Of a stretch of DNA of 64,000 nucleotides, positions 55,812-64,000 are shown piece after piece. The DNA comes from Clavaria fumosa (taxonomy: Eukaryota; Basidiomycota; Agaricomycetes; Agaricales; Clavariaceae), in NCBI GenBank assembly GCA_951802425.1, contig OX637797.1:2852001-2916000 (forward strand). Reading direction: 5' to 3'. Below the pieces are notes generated by a model that was given only the letters and a program-made list of their open reading frames with translations, was not told the DNA's origin and did no database searches. The number at the start of each line of letters is the position of its first letter. Position 1 is the stretch's first letter. The position numbers and the translations under genes were made by a program.

Positions 55812-58125
55812 CTATCTAGCACCTACCTTCGGCCAACCTCTGCGTTTGTAAAGCAGCCACACCCAATACATTGTGACGCTGAGCAGTGCCGCTCCTATAA
55901 CACCCAACGAAATACCCACTGCAATGGCCGCTTTGCCACTGAAAGTACTGAACCGCGGGGCTCGACACTGGTCGGGGAAGGCGGAGTCACAGGGCAACCC
56001 TTCAGGCTTGCGTTTCGCATAGGCTCCCGGCTGCAGCGAAACATATGGAGGGTCAAGTGCGTTGGACGTGGAGGTGTTCGAGAGATGCATGGCGGTCAAC
56101 GTGAGCAGAGGGGCGTTGTAGTCGAGCGCGACCTCCGTCTCGGGGAAGTCACTCCTGATGTCCCAGAAGCGGTCTTGCCTATCTGGGCCCCCGACGACGG
56201 CGCCATAGATAATGTAAGCTTCTTGGGCGGGAACGGTGTCAATCAGGCCGACATCGTTGCCGCCGCTGGCTAGGGCGGAGTGTGGGTTGCTGGGAGAATT
56301 AGGGTTCACGCCTACCACGTAGGGCACTGTAGTGTAATGAACGGTTGGCGGGATCGTAAGCTGGGGAACGGCCGGACGCTACCTGACATGGGATTTTTGC
56401 CCAGGGCGTAGTCAAGTTGGCTTTGTGCGTATTTCTGTCACCGAACGATGCGTCAGAACAGTATCAGGAAACAGAAGGATCGGGTTCACCATGTATGCAG
56501 TTTTTTTATCGTCCGTCGAAGCTATCTGGGCGTACCTCATGAGCAACATGGCAATGTTCAGTGCTGGATTCAAGCTAGCTTCGTTCGAGTCTCCCTCCAA
56601 GAATAATAATCCCCCTATACTCGCTTGAGCGTGAGAGCAGACCATCCAATCACTTGGAACGAACCAGGTGTCTTCGAAGCCGTTCCTTTGCCCTGCAATA
56701 TCCCATCTGCCCATCTCTCGGCTCGTTCTTGCCATGTCCCCTGATCTCCGCCCACCTCATTTTCCCCTCCAGGTAAAGCCATTTGCGCAAGCAACACCGG
56801 CACGCCCGGGGACTTCCCCGCCCAGTTAAACACTGTGTCCCCGGATATCAGTGCGTCGGTCAAGTGATTGTCATCCCAGAGCTGCACGGCCTCCTGCCAT
56901 CTGTCTTTCGATCGCTCCGCCCGTGCGAGGAAAGCCGCAGCCAGGACAAGATCAGCGGCGTACGACGTCGAGTTGTACGACGCGCCGACAGAAGGCGGGA
57001 CCTCGGCTGAATATAGGCGCCGTCCGCCGGTGGCGTTGACCGCGAAACTGTACAACTGTTGCGCGTGGGTGAGCAACGTGCTGGCGTAAGTCTCGTTTGC
57101 GAGTGCGGCAGGGGTAAGGTAAGGGGAAGGGAAAGCCTGTGAGGCATAGAGAGAGGAACAGGCAGAGAAGGCTGCTGAAGCTGCGGCCGCTGCGTCTGTG
57201 CCTGGGCTGGTATTGTGTCAATAGATGTGAGAAGGGACGGAGAAAGCATGTCCACTTACTGGGTGTCATTTACTTGAAGAACAGGGCGAGGTTTCGGTAT
57301 GTCAAGATCGCCACCCCAATAATCATTGTCTATCTGGCCTGAGATGTTCAAGTCAACCATTGATTCAAACCACGAATTGTCGGTACAGCGCACCATCACC
57401 CACGTAGACGTAGAGAGTGCTACTGGAGGGATGTGCCTGTTTACCTTCAGCCTCATTTGGTTTACAGTAATGCAAGCATTCTTACCTTCATAAGCCATGC
57501 CAAGCCCCAACGCAGCATATCGTCAAGGTAGGGCGTTTGGTTTGCCAAATCATACCCTGACGCAGATTTAAAAAAATAGTACTTGAGCTGAGAAAGTAGC
57601 GCGTACCTTTTCCATAGTCGGTTGCACCCCAGCAGACAGACATGAGAGTAAAAGACTGAAATGACGATTAATATATTGACTATCACGCCAATGCTATGGC
57701 ACACCAATGGGTATGTAGCCTTGATGTAATCTAGACAAATCTCAAGGTTAACCCAAAAAGCGCGCCCACACACAAACTCCAGACTGACTTCCCGCATCAT
57801 AATAACCACCGCTCAAGTCAACTGCAGCCCACTGCCCGTCGTCTACAGCGCTGTCGTTTCTCCATGGTATCCGCTTTGTCGAAGGTAATGGACCGCTCCT
57901 TTGGGCTTCAAAAAAATACAGAAGACTGCCAAGAAGCGAAGACCAATGGGAATTTGGAATTTGATTCTGTTGTGACGGTTGCGCTCCCGTGGAGGCATCA
58001 GGGGGTAGCCATGCTGGTGTTGGGAGAGGAACCTGAGCAAGCACACGGTCTAATCGACAGACCAACGCGAAGATGGTGAAGAAGAACATAAGGACATGAG
58101 CGGGAAAGGGAAAGAAGGAGCCCAT
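55812..58125 (-). CDS. GH9-family glycoside hydrolase, membrane-anchored
   Basis: A signal peptide ([15 protein letters not shown]...) is followed by [28 protein letters not shown] and [11 protein letters not shown], the GH9 opening. Later come [30 protein letters not shown] and [17 protein letters not shown], where Glu is the catalytic acid. A C-terminal membrane helix ([20 protein letters not shown]) and a basic tail anchor it. Family members act as endoglucanases on beta-1,4-glucan. Joining 57822 to the next exon gives YYDAGN: the position of the catalytic base Asp reads Asn. Many short introns; the middle borders are approximate. Start ATG 58125, stop 55814-55812. Convergent with MET10. 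Confidence 0.85.
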
Positions 58126-58256
58126 ACATCTCCGGACGCGTCACGGCTGCAAATAGAGCGAGTTTGTCCGCCTGAATATCACATGACTTAGACTTCTTTC
58201 TCACGCCTCGTGGCGTCGCATGAACGACACAACTCACTCACCACTACTGTACATCA

Positions 58257-59975
58257 ATGGCAGATCTCACCTTGCAGGTTGAATTGCCCTCATATTCACA
58301 CTCTTTCCCCCTCACCATTTCAAGCACATCAAACATCCTTTCTCTTAAGCAGCAAATTCATCTCGCATGCCCAGGCGGTCCCAAAGTTGAAGGACAGAAG
58401 CTTGTGTCCAGAGGGAGATTTCTCAGAGACGATGAGGTGGTCGGGGACATCTGGAAGGTATGTCTCCTGTACTATTCTGGTCTCGCGTGAATACGGTGAC
58501 GACCTGGGGGCTACAGAGCGAAGAGGAAGTAAAAGTCGTGCACATGGCAGTGCATCCAACGGCTTGGACCGCCCCTCCAGATTCAGTGTTGCCCTCTCGC
58601 TCCACTCTCTTACCATCTCCCATGGCAGAATCCATGCCACCAGCTGTCTCGCCATCACAAAGCTACTTTTACTCACCGCTCACTCGCAACTCTATACCCA
58701 CCTCCGCAAACATGCCGTCGCTCTCATTTCGCCCGCCACTTTATGTCTTTTCCAAGCATAACGATGCTTTGTCAATCCTCACTTATGGCAGACTCTCTGA
58801 TCACCCTCGCTTTTCTCGAGGTTCTATCGCATGGACGATGGCGGTGCAAAGTGTTGAAAGAAGCGGATATATCTGGCCCGACATACTAGACGAAGAGTTC
58901 TCCACGAATTTGGGCGTGGATCCTGGTGTTTCCTATGAACGTGTCACGATTGAGTGAGTGTCTCATCATTTTAATACCGCTAGCTTCGTTGAAATCTTAT
59001 AATTGCAGGAGCCAGTCGTACTTAATCCTTCGTACGCCTACGGCGTCTCCTAACCCTCTTCAAGTCCATGCACTCAAAGTTCTAACATATACGTTTTCAA
59101 TTCTCTCTCTACCCCTGTCCCCTTATCCTTCACCGACTGTTACCCCAATTATGCCTGTTCCCCTTCCTATCCCCAACGTCAATCAACTTCTTCACCACGT
59201 TGGCTTACCAAACATACGACTGGCCCGTCCCCCCTTGGACCTGCCGAATCCGCCACAAGACGAGAACGTCGTCGAGAACCCTGTTCAGAATGGCGACGGC
59301 GGTATCTTTCCGAACATCCGTGACTTCCCGCTGAGGCCGCTCCTCGCGCCCTTCGTCATGCTGTTCGTCCGAACTCTGCTCCTCGTCTATTTTGTGTCGC
59401 CTGCAAGAAAACCAGTTTATGGGATCATCATTGTGGCATGGATACTCTACGAAATTGGTTGGGGTCACGTCAGGGAAGCAGTACTGGATGGTGTTCGAAG
59501 GCAACGTGAACGTGAGCGCGGAATCAATTATGACGAGCAACGCGCTGCTCCGAGGCCTCCGGAACCAGCACAGCAAGCCGCCCCGAACCCAGGCCCACGA
59601 CCACAGCTACCCAATCAACTACACGATATTCTGGATCGAATGGCCCAAATAAACTTTGCGGCAGAGAGCGAGGCGCTGGACGCGCGACCGCCTGTCCTTC
59701 CGGAGCCATCGCCTCTGCGCAAAGCAGCTGTCTTCGTGATGCTATTAGTGGTAACTCTACATCCAGCGGTGTGGGATCGCCGGCGGGGAGCTCTGAAGAC
59801 GCGCGAAGGGAAGATCAAGTTGGAAGCAGGCGTCCGGGATGGTGGTGGAGACGGGGACGTAGGGCAGAGGCGGAGGCAATTTCGAGAAGAATTGGTTGTG
59901 CTGCACAGGCAAAGACCGAGTTGGCTGAGACGGTATGAAGAAAGAGTCAGGCACAATGAATGGGTGGATGGGTAG
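58257..59975 (+). CDS. Herp/Usa1-like protein: ubiquitin-like domain plus membrane segments
   Basis: Exons 58257-58457, 58517-58953, 59009-59975. The first ~95 residues form a ubiquitin-like fold (LTLQVELPSYSHSFPLTI, ILSLKQQIHLACPG, GQKLVSRGRFLRDDEVVGDI, VVHMAVHP). The middle is Ser/Pro-rich. Two hydrophobic segments lie close together (LLAPFVMLFVRTLLLVYFV and VYGIIIVAWILYEIGW), then a charged stretch and a further helix (AAVFVMLLVVTLHPAVW). The order UBL, linker and paired hydrophobic helices matches Herp and yeast Usa1, which scaffold the Hrd1 ubiquitin ligase in ER-associated degradation. Assignment rests on architecture, not on a diagnostic motif. Confidence 0.72.
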
Positions 59976-60393
59976 CGCTGAGCCTGTAAAGGGCTGTTGT
60001 CACAGATCTCTCAAGTTGTACCATTTGGTGTTGAAAGAACAAAGTGGTGGTTATTCACGCTCGCTCTCTCGCCTCGCGTGATGTTAGAACTCACGTGACG
60101 GTTGGAGAACAATGATATGACCGAATTGAGTCGCGCATTTTTGCTGCTGCTTGCACTCGACGTCGACTTCTCTTCTCTTGCAGCGCACTCATCGGTTCTT
60201 GATCGAGCACGTTTTCTGACACAAATCCGTGAAATCTGAGTGGTCTGTTATTATCATAGAACGAAGTTGCTAAATAAAGGTGAGGAAACTGCATGTCTCG
60301 ACCTTGTTGTCGTCGTTGTTCTCAGCTGAGGTTTCGTCTAGATAGACTAGACACTCGTTCATTCGAACGAGGACCAAATTATTCATCCGTACC
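59976..60393. promoter_or_regulatory. Promoter of the PKA regulatory subunit with TCACGTGA
   Basis: 418 bp. TCACGTGA at 60091-60098, about 300 bp before the ATG. The rest shows no coding signal. Confidence 0.5.
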
Positions 60394-61963
60394 ATGTCTT
60401 CCACATTCGATTCTCTCATTGCAGATCTTACTCGGGACATCCATCGCGCGCAGCCGAAAGACGCCCTCCAGTTCTGCGCTAACTGGTTCCACTCCCGTCT
60501 CGAGGAACAACGAGCCCAGACCCGTGATGCCCTCTCGCATCCATATCGCTCTCCGTCGTTCTTTCGTGATCTGCCGACGGAACTCTACGCGGACGCACCC
60601 CTATCTGGGACAAGCACGCCGCACATGAGGACGCGGTCACCTTTCGCTCTTACGTCCCAACGTCCGTCTCTTCGGGGATCCATAGCTGCCCCTCCGAGTC
60701 CGTTTGGAACTTTAAACATTCCTGGAAATGCACTGTTGTCAGATGAAAGTCACGACCCCATGGGCCATCCTGTGTACAAAGTCGACTCTCATGAGATGCC
60801 ACCAACGTCTCCTCTCACGATTCCCAATGTCTATCAACCTTTCGATCAAACTTCTCCTCCCCACGCTGTTCCGAGCCCGGGTGACTTCCTGCACCCTCCT
60901 ACAAACACTGTCTTTGCTCGTCGCTCGTCCATCAGCGCAGAATCTATCGTAGTTGACGGTAGCGTCGACGAAAACATTCCCATCTATCAAAAAACTCCCG
61001 ATCAGCTGCGCAGGATCAAAATGTCCATCGCGGACAATTTCATCTTTCGCGATCTCGACGAAGAACAGGAGACTGGCGTGTTGAACGCGATGCAGGAGCG
61101 TCGTGTCACCGAGGGTGAGGTAGTCATCCGGCAGGGTGATGTTGGCGAATATTTCTACGTCGTGGAGTCTGGTTTTCTGCAATGCTTCATCCGTCCGGAG
61201 CCCTTGCCCCCCACATGGCTCACGGACGACCCGTCTCCTGCTTCTGCCGCGTCACAAAAGTTCTTGCAGCCAGGCTACAACCCAATCTTTGGCCGAAAAG
61301 TGGCGGATTGCAGGCCGGGCAATTCATTTGGAGAACTAGCTCTAATGTACGGACATCCGCGGGCTGCTACTGTCCTTGCAGTTGAGGCGTCGACGCTCTG
61401 GTCCCTCGATCGGATCACGTTCCGGACTATCATTCTCAAGGCAGCTCATAGACGTCGCACGATGTACGAACAGTTTCTGTCGAGCGTGTCGCTGCTATCC
61501 TCGCTGCAGCCCGAGGAACGGAGCAAGATTGCGGATGCGCTCGTGAGTCGTGTATATCCGGATGGGGAAGACGTCGTGAAACAGGGCGAGATGGGCGACA
61601 ATTTCTTCTTCGTAGAAGAAGGAGAGGCGGTGGTGACGAAGAGGCAGGAGAGCGACGACGGTGACCTTAGAGATATACAGGTTGGGCACTTGAAGAAGGG
61701 AGACTACTTTGGGGGTGGGCCTCAGCTAATTCTATTATTCGTTCCATTGATGATTGATTGATCATGCCCTGATCAGAGCTGGCCCTTCTTCGACTCGAGC
61801 CTCGTGCGGCGACCGTCAGCGCTGTCCACCGCACCGACCCTGCCGCGCCCAAGCTCAAGGTGGCTACGTTGGATGCAACCGCGTTCACCCGATTGCTCGG
61901 TCCGCTGCGGGAGATCATGGAGAGGAAAGCCGGAGAAAGTTATGGCAACGGCCCCAGACGTTA
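60394..61963 (+). CDS. BCY1: cAMP-dependent protein kinase regulatory subunit
   Basis: Exons 60394-61714 and 61777-61963 give about 500 residues. An N-terminal dimerisation/docking helix (FDSLIADLTRDIHRAQPKDALQFCANWFHSRL) is followed by a Ser/Pro linker and the inhibitor site ARRSSISAES (RRxS, a phosphorylatable type II-like site). Two cyclic-nucleotide-binding domains follow, with phosphate cassettes FGELALMYGHPRAATV and FGELALLRLEPRAATV. It holds the catalytic subunit inactive until cAMP binds. The single intron lies just inside the second cassette (YFG|ELALL). C-terminal end YGNGPRR. Confidence 0.95.
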
Positions 61964-62710
61964 AGATTCGTTTTGGTGGTAGAGGGACGCCGGTGTTAAG
62001 GGGACTCGTATCGCAGGAGAGCATGGTCACAGTTGCAAAGTAATCAGCATTTGGTGTTCTTGGGATTTTTTTAACTTGGGAGATTGCCGTAAACTCTCTG
62101 CCCATATCCGAGGACTACCCGAGATATGGGCTAAATTACAAGTGAAAACGGATGCATTGCTCCACGACGACCTGTTGTGGTCACGCCCTTGACGATTGGA
62201 TGTAGGCTGTGGATATCGATTCGATATCATAACCTCTTACAGGGGGGATGTCACACCCAGCACCCAGGATGTCGTCTCACACCAGGCCTTTTTTGAAACG
62301 AGGACTTGTATGGTGTTACCCGGTTGATCCTGCAGCCGCACGTGATGTGGAGACGCCAACAGTCGCGGTCAACGGCTCAGGTCACTGAGAATGCGACACG
62401 TCTCACGTTCTGACCCTTGCGCCGGACCGACGACAATTGAAGAAGAGATGTTTGAACAGGTCGATACTTCAAGCCTGCACTGGTTGCCCTTCACTTTTTC
62501 CCTTCCTTTCCCTCGCCCACCTTCTTTCATCTCCCGAACTCCCAACCTCCCTTCTTGCTGTATTCCAAGTTCTCATACTTGCGTTTGATCTGCAAAGTCC
62601 TTCGTTGTGCTTTTATGATACTGGGCTGGCCCTAAACGGTTAAGGTAGCGGTTTCAGCCCATCGCGCGCCTGCTCGAGTTAGTGGACTCACTCGTTCGAC
62701 GTTCGCAGAT
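61964..62710. other. Intergenic / 5' region of the last gene
   Basis: No firm gene. CACGTG at 62339-62344. A CT-rich stretch (62,490-62,580) with a short hydrophobic frame (LPTSLLAVFQVLILAF) might be an upstream exon with a signal peptide for the next gene, but I could not link it by splice sites. Confidence 0.4.
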
Positions 62711-64000
62711 ATGACTGACATGTAAGTAGGGTACCTCAGGCACCGGTCGTCTTTACCGACCCGCGCAGAAATACAGCTACAATCACGGCCACACCTTCTT
62801 TCCCGGCCATAACTAGAACTTCTTCCAGGCCAACGGCTCCAACTTCTTCCATGGATCCAACTTCCATTACGGGTTCAATTCTCTCCAGATCGTGAGACGC
62901 ACTTTCCCTGACGTCGGCACCCTGTGCGTTCAAACTAATTCTTCTGATGTGTACTTTACCATTAGAAGCAAAGCCGGATCTAAGTCGACGGTGCTCTCCG
63001 CCTCTGCGTTGGTGACCACGACCGCGATTCCGACCGCGATTCCGACCTTGACCACGCCCCCGATCTCGACCCCGACCCCGATCCCGACCTCAATCCCAGA
63101 CCCAGGCATAACCACAGACATAACCCCAGACATAACTCCAGAGATAACCCCAGAGATAACCCCAATCATCACACCTGAGGTGCCATCTACCGTTATCGTT
63201 CGTATCACTAGGCCTCCACCGCAACCTACGGCTGCATCTCCGACATCTTTCATTCAAAATAAGTCAATTTCAACGGGAGTCATCGTGGTCATCGTCCTAT
63301 GCATCATCGTGGGCGGCCTCGCCGCGTTTTACTTCATCCGAAAGTGGTTGCGCAGACGTAGAAACTCCCGAGCAGCCATTTCCTTCGATCCAAGGGACAT
63401 AGCCGATTTCCCTTCGGGAGACGGGAAGTTCGGAGGAGACTTGTTTATCGGGGACGAAGCATCCCGCCACTCGAAGGAACCCTTGACCTATGATAATGGC
63501 GTTGTGCGCGAACGTATCGCCCCTCCTGGCTCTGTTCACTTTCCCCTCCCTAACTCCTTCCCCCGTCCTAACTCTACTCACGTCACTCCGGCCAATCCGA
63601 GACAATCGTATAGTTTCGACGATTACTCGCGGTATCCTGTCATGAACACTATTGGTGCTCCGAACGGCTTGGCGCGTACTCCCAGTACGACATCTACCGA
63701 GCAGACCACTGATCCCTACTACTTGACGCGCTCCAATGTGGCGCCTCCCGTTGAGTTGGAGAGGAACATGGATCCTTACTACCTGGCGCGTAGCTACAGT
63801 GAGAGAACACTTCCAAAGGCGAACATGGATCCTGGTACTGTGCCCGTGTATACCGACCAGAGGAACATTGATCCGTACCACCCGCCACCTTTGACACCGG
63901 GACGTGTCAGCCCTCCTAGAAGGAAGCGGGTTCCAGAAATTACGAAGAGCATGCTGCCCATGTCGAATCAGCTGCATGAGACTGATTCCACTGGAGGTCG
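62711..64000 (+). CDS. Thr/Pro-rich single-pass membrane protein, 3' partial
   Basis: The frame that contains AAISFDPRDIADFPSGDG is open from about 62,967 to the window end. It encodes a Thr/Pro/Ile stalk with short repeats (TPEITPEITP), one membrane helix at about 63,277-63,340 (GVIVVIVLCIIVGGLAAFYF), a basic stop-transfer (RKWLRRRR) and a Ser/Pro/Tyr-rich cytosolic tail with repeated DPYYL motifs. The 5' end is unresolved: an ATG at 62711 followed by GTAAGT, or an upstream exon, are both possible. A frame with CVQTNSSDVYFTIRS (62,920-62,965) may be the extracellular domain read through. The layout recalls fungal cell-surface sensor-like proteins, but I recognise no family. Confidence 0.55.

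Noticed and set aside
62321..62334. CCGGTTGATCCTGC, like the start of small-subunit rRNA
   Set aside because: The match ends after 14 bases, and the next sequence is not 18S rRNA.
63297..63977. 226-codon minus-strand frame opposite the last gene
   Set aside because: It is the shadow of the plus-strand membrane-protein exon, which shows a clear membrane helix and tail repeats.
1..64000. CRISPR arrays, bacterial operons, phage or secondary-metabolite clusters
   Set aside because: No spaced direct repeats, no prokaryotic gene structure and no polyketide, NRPS or terpene synthase motifs were seen.

Overview
The window is nuclear DNA of a filamentous basidiomycete, most likely an Agaricomycete. 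The genes are compact and broken by many 45-75 nt GT-AG introns, neighbours are 100-600 bp apart and often divergent, the GH9 enzyme carries a C-terminal membrane anchor, and the transposons are of common mushroom types. I cannot name the genus from sequence alone.

The window has two parts. Positions 1 to about 20,450 are a nest of mobile elements with no host gene that I can support. From the left there is a decayed pogo/Tigger-type DDE transposase (minus strand), whose right end lies inside the 3' LTR of a decayed Gypsy chromovirus (2,043-11,090, minus strand). That Gypsy element carries an extra coiled-coil ORF between the chromodomain and the 3' LTR. Next comes a CAG-rich 24-bp minisatellite. 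It is interrupted by a non-autonomous hAT-like element (12,906-18,163, 8-bp target duplication), which itself holds a nearly intact Copia retrotransposon (13,222-17,903, 275-bp LTRs, 5-bp target duplication, a single in-frame TGA). A 293-bp hAT MITE (18,235-18,527), a second CAG-rich array and a 100-nt foldback close the block. The Gypsy and pogo copies are poor in CpG, and most stops that I could check read as CGA to TGA changes. This points to CpG methylation and deamination, with Copia as the youngest layer.

Positions 20,450-64,000 are gene-rich and CpG-normal. In order: an NRC-2/FPK1-type AGC kinase, an HSF-domain transcription factor, a TVP38-like Golgi membrane protein (-), a small mitochondrial-type membrane coiled-coil protein, PEX11 (-), a Tctex1 dynein light chain, 3.8 kb without a supported gene, an SRK1/RCK2-type kinase (-), PRP31, ISU1 (-), TAF9, SEC12 (-), a NIPA-like Mg2+ transporter, a P-loop ATPase of unknown function (-), RRP8, uracil phosphoribosyltransferase, the sulfite reductase flavoprotein subunit MET10, a membrane-anchored GH9 protein (-), a Herp/Usa1-like ubiquitin-like-domain protein, the PKA regulatory subunit, and the 5' part of a Thr/Pro-rich single-pass membrane protein that runs off the window.

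These genes do not form one pathway. They cover signalling (AGC kinase, stress-MAPK-activated kinase, PKA-R), secretion (SEC12, TVP38, Herp-like), RNA and transcription (PRP31, TAF9, RRP8, HSF-type factor), Fe-S and sulfur metabolism (ISU1, MET10), peroxisome division and nucleotide salvage. A CACGTG hexamer recurs in six of the intergenic promoter regions, including a full TCACGTGA about 140 bp upstream of MET10.
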